From contig NC_087392.1 in the NCBI RefSeq assembly GCF_963675165.1, positions 3,115,001 through 3,179,000 of the forward strand: DNA of 64,000 nt, given 5' to 3'. Below are positions 1 to 10,609 of the stretch, piece by piece. The notes under the pieces were generated by a model that was given only the letters and a program-made list of their open reading frames with translations, made no database searches and was not told the origin of the DNA. Position 1 is the first letter of the stretch. The number at the start of each line of letters is the position of its first letter. The stretch is from Halichondria panicea (taxonomy: Eukaryota > Porifera > Demospongiae > Suberitida > Halichondriidae). Made by a program: the position numbers and the translations under genes.

Positions 1-118
1 GTACAACATTGATCACTGCACCTGCTTCTAATTTAAAATCTCTCCTAAGGTTTCTCCTAGCCAGATCTACGGAGATGAGACTTATCTTCCTGGATTGAAC
101 AGGAGTCTGACGTGTACA
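1..118. repeat. Dispersed repeat, inverted copy of 45685-45810
   Basis: The reverse complement of the first ~115 bases matches about 45685..45810, sharing for instance the block GCAGTGATCAATGTTGTAC and a preceding AGAGATTTTAAAT stretch. It lies in the last PGK intron. No coding sequence was seen in it; family unknown. Confidence 0.7.
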
Positions 119-206
119 TGTAGGTGACCCGAAGCCAACAAACCATTATCCTCCAGTTGTTAAAGATTAACTACTGTACTATCACCCATTTCTTCTAATG
201 ACATAC

Positions 207-1898
207 CAATAATGGAAGTGGCTCCTTTTTTAGTAGCAAGTACCACTGTCTCCAGTACACTCTTAGAACCAGTAGCAAACTTGTCCATCTCAAACACTCC
301 AACCGGTCCATTCCAAATAACAGTGGCAGCACGTGTTATAATGCCTGAGAAGGTGGCTATGGAGTCTGGTCCCACATCTAGACCCATCCACCCATCAGGA
401 ATACCCGAGCCCACTGTTGCTGTGCCAGTCTGTGGGGAGCATGTGAAGTATATTGTACCAAAGGTAATCGATTAGGACCTACAATAGCGTCTTTGTCAAA
501 CTTGTCAGCAGTGATGAAATCAGTGGGGAGATGAATTTTAACACCTTTCTTCTCAGCCTTAGCCATTAATTTTCCAACAATGCTAGCCCCTTCTTCGTCA
601 AAGAGAGAAGCACCAATCTGTGATAAAATTAAAAATTTTTAAGAGAATTAGAGCTCACTGTACCTTCATTCCATAAAGTGTCTTCAGGAACGTGTAAGCC
701 ATTCCACCACCAATGATCATTTCATTGACCTTGTCCAAGAGATTATCGATAAGTTTAATCTTGTCATGGACCTTAGCCCTATTGAGGAAACAGCAGTTAT
801 TGTATAATTATTAGGCTACGAGATTGTATGTAATTATCATTAGCAATATCTCTCACCCTCCTAAGATAGCCAAAAAGGGTCTCCTAGGGTCACCAAGAGC
901 CTGTCCAAAGTATGTCAACTCCTTCTTGACTAAAAACCCTGAAGCTCTCTGTGGGAGGTCTATCCCCACCATGGAGCTATGGGCACGGTGAGCTGTCCCA
1001 AACGCATCATTCACATATACATCACCCAGTTTAGTCAGAGATGCCCTAAAAGCCTGCACATCTGCATCTGAAGCCTTGATCTTTTTCCCAGAAGTGTCTT
1101 TACCCTTGCCTTCTTCTTCCACGTGAAACCGAAGATTTTCCAGCAATATGACTGACCCTGATGAAAAAGTTATGTGCATCACACTACAATGAGATTTTGG
1201 ACTTTAAGTTTACTATGGTTAATTCACCTTTGGTCGGATTTAGACATGCAGCCTCCACTTCTGGTCCAACGCAGTCCAACAGGAAAGTAACCTCCCTAAA
1301 CAGAAGGTTGAGTGTTAAGTGCTTATCGGATTTTATCAATTGAAATCGATATGTACTATGATACCGATTGGTCTGCTGTACTAAATAATACAGAAACAGC
1401 TCTAGTTTTATTCTACAAAAGTTTTATACCACAACATTTGCTCCACATGTGTATATACCTGTCCAAAAGCTCCTTCAGCTCTTGGGCCACAGGTGCAAGA
1501 GAATACTTGTCATTCCTGGTGCCCTCTGGTCTGCCCAAGTGGCTCATGAGCACAACACTCTTTGCTCCATTGGTAAGGGCATACTGAATACTTGGCAGTG
1601 CAGCTACAATCCTTTAAAGATAGAAAGAGAAAATAAATGAAAGTTCCAGTGCTAGGGTGACAGTCTATTTCTAACAATGATTCGAACTATTTCATACAGT
1701 ACAATTATACATGTAGACTACCTTTGGTTGCTTGTGATAGTATTTCCTTCCAATGGCACATTGAAATCGACTCTGTATTGTTAAGGCTAAATTTAAAAAA
1801 TGTGTACCTGTACTGTATCTTAAAAACACCAACCTCATTAGAACCCTCTTGTCCCTAAGGTTCAGAGTATCAAGACTGAGCTTACTGAGGAAAGCCAT
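207..1898 (-). CDS. PGK1: Phosphoglycerate kinase, 3' end outside window (partial)
   Basis: Glycolytic enzyme that transfers phosphate from 1,3-bisphosphoglycerate to ADP in the cytosol. Coding exons (minus strand, gene order): 1834..1898, 1722..1772, 1459..1611, 1228..1295, 857..1157, 664..778, 483..617, 207..429. All have GT-AG borders and join in one frame (1,111 nt, about 370 codons; the family has about 417). Recognisable family motifs are RVDFNVPL near residue 22, [36 protein letters not shown] and [10 protein letters not shown]. The ATG at 1898 matches the usual start just before the KRVLMR motif. The frame ends at a donor at 206/205 (phase 1); the final GGGDT-type nucleotide-binding exon is not in 1-206, so it must lie left of the window. 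Introns are very short (46-230 bp). The family assignment is certain. Confidence 0.96.
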
Positions 1899-2239
1899 TT
1901 TGATGTGTGCAGAATTACTTAACTGGAACTAGACTGTAAGTGTAAGGTCAAAGGTCAAGAATAATTGCACGTGTAGAATCTTCTTTCTAGCAAAGCCACC
2001 AAGCTGCACTACTATACTAGACTGTACTGTCGTACAGACTAGACTACGGACTAGATTTATGTTGTAAACCTGAAGTCAAGGAGTCATGCATCTGGAATAT
2101 GCAAAAGGTGATTTTAATAGCAATGTTTTCACATAATAATTTGTTAGATCTACTTGATGATATAATTATCTCATAGACGGAGTTCGAGTACGTGGAGACT
2201 TTAATATTGTGTGCTATATTAAAACGTTCACATGCATAC

Positions 2240-2397
2240 AATCATAGATATAAGAAGGAAGGGGAAGGGGGTTGGAAACGGAGTACGTGCGCGCGCACAA
2301 TCACTTGGGTGCAGACCGTGTTTTGCCTCCAGACACCCATAAAATCATCACGTGCACCACTCCGTTTCCTATCCCTCTAACTCTTCAATCTATGATT
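2240..2397. mobile_element. Palindromic MITE, AATCATAGAT ends
   Basis: The left end begins AATCATAGAT and the right end is the inverse (ATCTATGATT). A second inverted block containing GGAAACGGAGT lies about 35 bp in from each end. It resembles the CCATAGAT-ended family at 44631..45164. No reading frame inside. Confidence 0.6.
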
Positions 2398-2647
2398 AGC
2401 TCAAATAAGAATTTCACTGGATAATACACGTTTTTAAGCAGCTAGAAATTGAGGCAAGTAGACTGAGTAGAGCGCTATCTCCAATTAGATGCGACCCTCT
2501 AAATAAGTGACACCAGGTCTTCAACATAACTTTTTGTCCTCCAAAAAAAGTGACCTCTGGCTTCGTAATCATTAAAAAGTGTCACCTTAATTATGGTAAT
2601 ATTCATTTTTAAGTTGGTTTTGATATTGTCTACCCATTTAGAAAGAT

Positions 2648-2844
2648 ACTGTATAGTACAGTGGGTATATTTCGAGGGTATAAACCTTCGCGGATTGACT
2701 GTTAGAAAGGTTTTCGCGGAATAGCAGCCTTTCTGCAGCATGCATGCATGCGATATTAAATTCGTGGGTATAATGTTTGTGGTACATGCTTGATCAGCGA
2801 AAACCGCTGACATTTATACCCTTGAAATATACACGCTATACGGT
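2648..2844. mobile_element. Palindromic MITE of the ACCGTATAG family
   Basis: The right end, read inverted, starts ACCGTATAGCGTGTATATTT; the left end is ACTGTATAG followed by a matching GTATATTTCGAGGGTATAAA. About 197 bp with inverted arms and a GCATGCATGC centre. Same terminal motif as the elements at 8766, 9907, 13695 and 47935. Confidence 0.65.
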
Positions 2845-3451
2845 TGGTTCATTGAATTGGCACAGTTATTTTACGACAGAACTTTTCTACATCTCCTTAT
2901 GTTTGTGACTGTACAGACAGAACTCATCTCAAAAATTTGCTGTCCAAGCTGCTTTTTACTGCTTGGTGGGGTCTCACTAACTATTGCTGCTACCTTGTTC
3001 CTAGCCATTACTACTACATGGAGCTCAATTTGTCACAGCGTCATGAACATGCACACAGGCCACGTATTAGTAATTAACAATGTATGTAAGTGGACCGTAT
3101 TTGTACATACATGATTGTAATTTGCTATTCATGACGTCGTGACGGATTGACGTAGGGCTTCTCCCGTATTATTGTTCCATGCTTTGGTACTTCCCCCGGC
3201 CAATTTTATTTTATAATTATGTATGATTACCTTAAAGTGACATAGGTAGATTTGTTTGCAATTTCACTTTTGCTGGTATTAAATTCTGCTAATTATTGCT
3301 CAAGTTGTGAAATTAATATTATTCATAATTACTCGCAAGTGGTTTTAATGAGTTCATTGCAATTTCCAATTAGTACACATTTTTGCGACTTTACTGTCAT
3401 TCGCAGAAATAACAGAAATTAATACTCGCGAAAATATGTAAGTAATCTCAG

Positions 3452-6400
3452 GCTTTAAAAAGAAATTTCTTTGGTACCTAGACTTGGTGTTGCTGGCTGT
3501 CGTGTGCTACCTGTGCAGCCTGGGCAGATGTCATGACATCTATGTAGATCCCAATACTGGTATGGACACCGACAACTGTTGGAATGGGTCAGTGCCCTGC
3601 AAAACATTGAAAATGGGACTCAAAGCTTTACAAAACAACAGTAATACCACAATTTGGACAAGCGCTGGAGTGTACAACATTACAGAGGATCACAAGTTTG
3701 AAAATCGAAAGAATATAGCAATCGTTGGTGTCACTACAAATGGATCCTTGTCTTCTGCAATCTCAGTTTTAGTCTCATGTAGCAATTTCAGTGGTGGGCT
3801 AACGTTTATAAACTCGAGCAATATTACTCTTAGAGGCATCAGTATTGTTGGTTGTGGTGCCCTTCATTACAGTACCAGTAAGAACTTTACTGAATCTCGA
3901 TTTAAATTTGCCGAATTCTATGCTGCTTTATATTTTCTCTATTGTGAAGATGTAACCTTGCAGATTGTTCACATCAACAACAGTGTTGGTACTGGAGCTG
4001 TGTTCTACAGTACAGTCGGCAATAATGTAATTGACGGTACAATTTTTCATAGCAATAGTGCCCAGCAGGGAACACCAGGAGGTGGAGGTTTGTACATAGA
4101 GTTCTCGTATTGTACGCCAAGCACAAATGATGGGGCGTATGACGATTGCAGCTTGGGATCAAATGTTCCAGAGTTTTATGCACGAGATGCTTACTACTTA
4201 ATCAGCCAAAGCTTGTTTGATAAGAACAAAGCCTCTCTTATCAATCCTGAGAGCCATACCTTTATTTTGCCACAAAATAGCTCTCATTTGGCTTTTGGTC
4301 GCGGAGGGGGAGTTTCTGTGTTCTTCAAAGGCAATGCATCTTGTAATACAGTTACTATCAATAATTGCATTATAACAAACAATGAAGCATTGTGGGGAGC
4401 AGGACTATTTGTGGAGTATCAGGATATGAGTTTTAGCAACAAGATGCTTATCGGAGATTCACATATTATCAATAACCATGTCACAAACCCTTCAAATGAG
4501 AGTGGAACAGGAGGGGGAGGAGCAAGAGTGGGATTTATCTTTTTTGATCGTACTCACGTTTGCCATAACTTAATAGAGTTTCAAAACGTCAATTTTAGTG
4601 GAAATCGAGCCTATTATGGTGGAGGGCTGTCATTTTATACTGCACGGGAGAATGCTTCTGTGGCCACCAACACTCTTACCTTCCACAACTGTACATGGAG
4701 GAGCAACACAGCGAGAGTAGGCACAGCTGTAGACCTGTCCGTGTGGCATCCTGTATCAGAGGGGGCACTAGTCAGGCCCTTATTTTCGTATTGCTCATTC
4801 AGTTGGAACAATGCTAATTATGCCAGGATAACTACTATCGGTTCGTTTGTTGGGCTTGGGACGTTGTATTCTGATTCTATCCCAGCATTGTTCAAAAACA
4901 ATGTAAACTTTTCACACAATACACAAACAGCCCTAGCAGCTGTTGGCACAGGAATCCACTTCATGAAGAACACAATAGCTTGGTTTCATAGCAATACTGG
5001 CAGAAATGGTGGGGCTATTGCGTTGATGGGTTATGCCTTTATTGAAGTTGCAAGTAACACCACTTTCCATTTTGTTAACAACTCGGCTGATCTAAAGGGA
5101 GGTGCTATATATGGTCATTCGATTGGAGAACATGATCTTATATCTTCTCGAAACTGCTTTATTCGTTACAATGACATTTACGTGACACCTCAAAATTGGA
5201 ATGTAACATTTTCCTTTGAGGGGAATAGAGCACAAAACCAATCAAACTCAATCTATGTGACCTCCCTGCTCACCTGTTTGTGGGGCGGGGCTTTTGGCTC
5301 AACTAATGAGGGCACACAAAATGTGTTCTGTTGGAATAATGGGACTGCACACTGGCATTATGATGGAAACTGTTCAGCAAATATTGCAACTTCTCCTGCT
5401 CATTTCCGTGCTAATACTAAGACAGACTCCAGCTATGCAATGACCATGATTCCTGGAAAACGAAAGAAGTTTCCATTTTCAACTGTCGATGACAAACAAC
5501 TCGATGTTACACAGTACACTGTTCTTATTGCTCGAACAGAAACAAACACAACCAACAATGATAAAATTTTTCTCGATGGCAGCTCAGTATATATTTCAGA
5601 CAATAGTTTGGAAGTGCATGGCAAACCCTACGCTAGTGGGACTGTGAGAATTGAAACTATTGATCCTCGCGTAGTGTACACACAAATAAATGTGACGGTA
5701 CAAAAATGTCCTCCTGGTATGATATATTCTTCTTCTGATTCTGGTCTGAATTCTTCCTGTACTTGTGGCAATGGCGCTTTATACAACCGTCTAATCTTGT
5801 GTGATAGAGATAAGTACAGCACATCGCTTCAACGTGGTTCCTGGATTGGCTTCTATAACTCTGACCCCGAATTACTAGTTGGACAGTGCCTCTACTGTGC
5901 CGGAATAGACTTAGATAATCGCTATATTCCTCTCCATGATGATCTTCACTTTCTATGCGGTAGAATAAATCGTACTGGCATATTGTGTGGGGCGTGTGAG
6001 CACCCTTATGGACCTGCTGTTAACTCGAAACACTTCACATGCATGGAGTGTAACGATCAAGATGAACACCTTAACTGGTTCTTCTATTTACTTACCGAGT
6101 TCCTACCAATAACAATATTTTTCCTCTTTGTTGTCCTTTTTAATGTCAGTGTCACCTCAGGTCCTGCCAATGCATTTGTTTTCTTTGCTCAAATGACTAC
6201 TACCGCTCTAAACTTGGACGGCGATGGCTTTGTTCAGGTCAATACAGTGTTACCAAATGGAAATACAGTTGATGACATATTCCGTACTATACCATATGAT
6301 TTCTGGAATCTCAACTTTTTCAGACCATACCTTCCTAAGTTTTGCTTGAGTTCGAGCATTTCCACTTTGCAACTCCTTGCTACTGGATATGTCACAGCCT

Positions 6401-7719
6401 TTTACCCACTTGTGCTTGTGGCTGTATTTTTCTTTTTTTCATGGCTCTATTCTCGAGGATTCAGACCAATACTGTTACTCTGCCGACCATTCCATTCTTG
6501 TTTTGCAAGGATAAATCGCATATTGGATGTTCGAAAGTCTATTCTCCATGCACTCGCAACTTTTCTTCTTCTCTCTTACACAAAATTTACACTAGTGTCT
6601 TTTTTCTTGCTTACCTCAACTCCCCTAATCCGTGCTAATGGTTCAGTAGCTTCATTTAATCTATATTATGATGGGCGCATTGTTTTTGGGAGTGCAGAAC
6701 ACCTTCCATACTTGATTCCTTCTATGGTAGTGTTGGCTACCTTTGTTGCTATCCCTCCTATCATCCTTATAGCCCCCTCCGCAGTTCATGTTATACAGAA
6801 ATGGTGTGGTAGAACTCCAGACCTCTGTGGCGGTGCAATGTTCAGCCAATTTCTAAATGCATTTCATGGTTGCTATAAGGACGGAACGGGTGGAGAATAT
6901 GATCAAGGTAACAAATCCGATTGTCGCTGGTTCGCAGGTTTATACTTTATTCTACGTGTTGTTCTACTAGCTATCTATGCATTCACTGCAGACTGGTTTT
7001 TTCAGTCTGTGCTTCAGTTGGTGGTTTGCATTGGAGCACTAATAGCTTTTGTAGTGTTTCGTCCGTACAAAAATGACCTGTACAATAAAGTAGATGCTGC
7101 TTTCTTCGGCATTATTGCATTGCTTTGTTCATTATCTTTGCAAAACTACTATTCTAGCATTGTAGGTTCAACGTTATCACCATGGACGTTTGTGTTTCAG
7201 TACTTTCTCTTTGTCTGTCCTCTGATTTATATATCTTTTGTTGTTGTCTACTTCTTTTGGAGAAGAAACAAATCTATCGTCAAGAAACTGTATCAGAAAT
7301 GTTTAAAAAAGTTACTGATGAATACTGGATCTCCAGAGCTAGTGCAAGATGATAATGACTTCTTCCAAGATGCAGAAGCAGCTGGGAGATTTGGCAGTCC
7401 AGAAAGGAACACCTACTCTCAAAGTCCATGTTTGTCTGTGCAGGAAAACCAACCTCTACTGCAAAACGAACCACGCCGACGTATCTCACCGCCCCCAAAC
7501 TGCAGTGAGAGCTCAGGAGGGAGTAACAATGAGAATGGGTCAAGTAACAGTGGTACCCACCTTTCTGCTGGAACACAAACACCTACCTTAGGTGCAGAAA
7601 CTTATAACAATTTTGGGGTAGACGTTTTTGAAGTGACACCGCCAGGAGCATCTAATGGACCTGGAGTCGAAGTTGAAACTCTGTCTAAAAGACGAAAGAA
7701 TATATTCTTCACTCAATAA
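3452..7719 (+). CDS. Secreted beta-helix / Cys-rich / multi-pass membrane protein, unnamed family
   Basis: One giant exon of about 1,420 codons. I do not recognise a named family. Residues (TTG at 3484 = 1): a hydrophobic signal segment at 1-16; an Asn/Gly-rich region to about 620 with repeated NNS, GGG and N-x-S/T motifs typical of a right-handed parallel beta-helix ectodomain; a linker; a Cys-rich segment at about 742-858 (CPPG, CTCGNG, CGAC, CMEC); then about eight hydrophobic segments near 865-890, 962-987, 1020-1049, 1075-1097, 1149-1168, 1171-1193, 1204-1222 and 1236-1259; and a Ser/Asn-rich cytoplasmic tail to 1411. The motif FRPYKN-x5-KVD sits between membrane segments 6 and 7. The open frame starts without ATG: upstream is TAA at 3439-3441, then a plausible acceptor (AATCTCAG, ending at 3451), so the ATG probably lies in an unseen upstream exon. 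Receptor or channel-like role is inference only. Confidence 0.85.
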
Positions 7720-7818
7720 TATTAACTTTGATTGTTGTTCCCATTACTTAATTTGTTGTGTGTGCATTTTTTTGTTTTCTGCGTTCGTATACTTATAATT
7801 ATAAGCACATAGTATTCT

Positions 7819-7824
7819 AATAAA
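7819..7824 (+). terminator. Polyadenylation signal AATAAA of the beta-helix gene
   Basis: AATAAA about 100 bp after the stop codon, followed by a T-rich and GT-rich stretch. This fits a normal eukaryotic 3' end and argues that the long exon is a transcribed host gene. Confidence 0.7.
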
Positions 7825-8098
7825 AAAACTTGTTGTCTGTTTATTACAATCTGTTTTGATCTATTGAATTTCCGATCTTATTATTTATACCTTTTACAAT
7901 TAATTCATGTTTGCTGCAATCTGATTGGTTAGTGAAAAACTCTGGTTAGAGAAAGTGTTCTATCCCACTGTTTATACTTGTCTAAATCGGTGTATTCCTG
8001 GGATTATAATTATTAGTCTCGTGTGGCCTTTCCCTGCAGAGATAGGCTAGAGCAGTTTGATCATGAGTCAAAATAATTATGTGAAATATTGCTAAACA

Positions 8099-8222
8099 CA
8101 CACAAACCCACTGCCATGCAAAACCTACTGGTTTTACTAATCTATCAATGACATTGACATTGACAAGCAAAAGTGCAAGTGAGCTTTGCGGTTACCCCCA
8201 CTTGCATGGCAGTGGGTTTGTG
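8099..8222. repeat. Short inverted-repeat element
   Basis: Arms of about 20 bp: ACAAACCCACTGCCATGCAA at the left and its inverse at the right, 124 bp overall. Probably a small MITE; no target duplication identified. Confidence 0.6.
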
Positions 8223-8765
8223 CCTTAGCCTCCATTCCAGGCCACAAGGAAAAGCACTGTTGAAGGGGCTGGAGTCGAGGCTAGCTTATAATTATTAGCA
8301 GCCTCACCCAGAGAGCCTCACCTGTGGTTCCCAACCCCACACTCCGCCCAACTAGATCTATAGGCTTCTTTATAGCATCCACAGATCAGACTAGACAGCT
8401 CCAACCATATATATACCATATCCATAGATTGAAGCATTAGACTCTTCAATCTATGCTCCAACAGATGTTCACCGGCACTGGCAGTACTTGGATTTGTGCT
8501 CAAAACAGCTAAATTGTAAGGTTTTGTTCCTATATCTCACTTTGCAAGTACATTTATACTAATACTGCATGCTGCATTAAATGAAAGCCCATATTCAATA
8601 GAATGGGAATGGTCATGACTCTCTGATGAACACTGTCATTATTATTCTAAAAACAAAAGCTGTTTAATAACTGCTGATAGTACACTTTCACCTATTGTGT
8701 TTCCGTTCTTCCAGAGCGGCTCCTAAGTCAGCATGAGCAATGTCTAATCTATTTTGTTTATGCAT

Positions 8766-8955
8766 ACCGTATAGCGGGTAATTTTCGTGGGGTAAAAAAT
8801 TGGAAAACAGTGGTTTTCGTGAGTAAAAATTTCGTTTAGTCTTGTTGCCTGCACTGCATTCATACGTTCCGGTAAGCCACCCCTACGTTAAAATTTCGTA
8901 GAGGTCACCTTGCCCACGAAAATAACTTACCTACGAAAATTACCCGCTATACGGG
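8766..8955. mobile_element. ACCGTATAG-family MITE
   Basis: Inverted ends ACCGTATAGCGGGTAATTTT (left) and the inverse at the right (with one extra C). The interior also carries inverted CGAAAATTTC-like blocks. About 190 bp, non-coding. The interior is present in opposite orientation at 9907..10088. Confidence 0.75.
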
Positions 8956-9906
8956 TAGTAGAACAGGAATATAACATTTAATTTTGTGGTGTTGCCTAAC
9001 TGGATAAAAACTGTGCCTTGTTGTTGCATACCACTTTTGACACATAATGTTTGTATGTATCAGTCACCTAAATTATGCCACGTAAGCTGCGTTTTTGTCA
9101 GAAGAAAAAACTAGGAAATCCAAAAACAGAAACATGCTAAACAGCGACCCAGACAGAGAGAGGACCAGATAGTAGATGTGCGTGCAGTTTAATGTTTAGA
9201 ACAAACCTCACTTTTGTCTTTTCGTATCTATGATTAGGCTAATTAACCTTGAGCGTGGGCGTAATTATGCTCTGGTGAATGCGTGCACGTACGTGTGCAG
9301 TTGGTTGGATTCCTCCCAACTAGTATGTGTACATGAGTAGGCCCAGAAAAGATAGCTATAAAGAAAAAGGTAACTGTACTATGCACTCGCCGAATTTCTT
9401 GTTTTTTCGCGCTTTTCTTGGCAATCCTAGCAACGTTCACATTGCAACTGTTTTTTTATAATTATGTATGGCAGACAGCTAGCTAGACTAGAATCTGATT
9501 TGTACCGTAGACTGGCGACCCTCCAAAATATGCGACACTCTCGAGCGCGCACGCTTGGTAATTTTCTGACCTCTAAAAGTATAGCGACAGCTGTGTCGCT
9601 ACTTTTAATGTCGCGTCCAAAATGGAGATAAATGTAGGTAATGACACCCTAGCCTCGATTCTAGCCTACTGGAAAATACGCGTTTTTAAGCGACTAGAAA
9701 TTGAGGCAAGTAGACTGAGTAGAGCTACCTCAAATTAGACGCGATCCGAAGCTAGATGGGCGTGGTCCGCCTCCAAACGGGAAACGGGTTTCAGCCCTAT
9801 CTAGCATTAATTTTGTTCTGCTGCAGAAAATCATGCAGCACCAATCAAATTTCAGACTGCTTACGTAATGCATTTCAGCACCAATCAGATTGTATAGCCC
9901 TTGCAT

Positions 9907-10088
9907 ACCGCATAGCGGGTAATTTTCGTGGGCAAGCTGATTTTCACGAAATTTTCACGTAGACGTGGCTTACCGGAACGTAGGAAAGCAGTGCAGCCAC
10001 GAGACTAAACGAAATTTTTACTCACGAATACCACCGTTTCTAGAGTTGAACGAATATCTTACCCCACGAAAATTACCTGCTGTACGGT
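9907..10088. mobile_element. ACCGTATAG-family MITE, opposite orientation
   Basis: Begins ACCGCATAGCGGGTAATTTT and ends with the inverse, TACGGT. Its interior (GGCTTACCGGAACGTAGG, GAGACTAAACGAAATTTTTA) is the reverse complement of the interior of the element at 8766..8955, so the two are copies of one family. Confidence 0.75.
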
Positions 10089-10609
10089 AATGCATTTGTT
10101 GGCTTCCCAGCTCCTCCCCTTCTCTGCAGCAAGCTGAGCTCTGTGGTTAGAGGCGTGGCTAATAATAATGATATTCATAGTTAGTTAGTACCCGATGCAA
10201 TAGAATGAATGCTACATAGGGCTGAAACCCATCCCCCTATTTTGGGGGACGAGCACACCCATCTAATCCGAAGCACTAACAACTCGGCCAGAAGTAGTTT
10301 GAAAGAGAAGGTCTATTTGAGTTGAGTTGAGCCTCAATAATGTTGTCATAACTTAGTTTAATTTGAAGGAATCACTATTTCTTAGCTGTAAGTAAGACCG
10401 AGTTTTTGCTTTTATAACGGTTAGGCGAACAACTAGAGAACTACATGTACAGTGCACTTTTGTTGTAATTTGTGTAATTTATCCCCGGAATAATCTGAGT
10501 AATTTTGCATTGAGGTGCTGGCCACTTTCTGTTCACTCTCTGCAGCTCCCTCATTTTGGTTTGCAGTGAATTGACCGGATTAATATTAATAACAGACTAG
10601 TTCCCAGTC

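Larger units (their letters stand above)
1899..3451. other. Intergenic region between PGK and the beta-helix gene
   Basis: Divergent upstream region of PGK and of the plus-strand membrane-protein gene. It holds two palindromic MITEs (2240..2397 and 2648..2844) and a repeat segment near 2415..2520 that recurs at 9663..9755. A short, unplaced first exon of the beta-helix gene is expected here, because the long exon opens in frame without an ATG. I could not pick that exon out reliably. Confidence 0.6.
7825..10609. other. Intergenic region rich in MITEs
   Basis: No gene recognised. It contains a short hairpin element (8099..8222), a 12-bp-arm hairpin CATAGATTGAAG/CTTCAATCTATG (8431..8463), two ACCGTATAG-family MITEs (8766..8955 and 9907..10088) and a repeat segment 9663..9755 matching 2415..2520. 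The last ~500 bp is presumably the DDX11 promoter and 5' UTR. Confidence 0.6.

Noticed and set aside
3484..3486. TTG as the initiation codon of the 1,411-residue frame
   Set aside because: Eukaryotic initiation at TTG is not expected. The open frame continues upstream to an acceptor-like AG, so a spliced start is more likely.
7280..7591. Alternative-frame open readings in the tail of the membrane protein
   Set aside because: They overlap the long frame on both strands and have no start context, splice signals or homology.
3452..7719. Bacterial contamination or horizontal transfer as the origin of the long intronless frame
   Set aside because: Many N-glycosylation sites, a multi-pass eukaryote-like membrane region, AATAAA downstream and base composition like its neighbours fit a host gene. 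The beta-helix alone does not show transfer.
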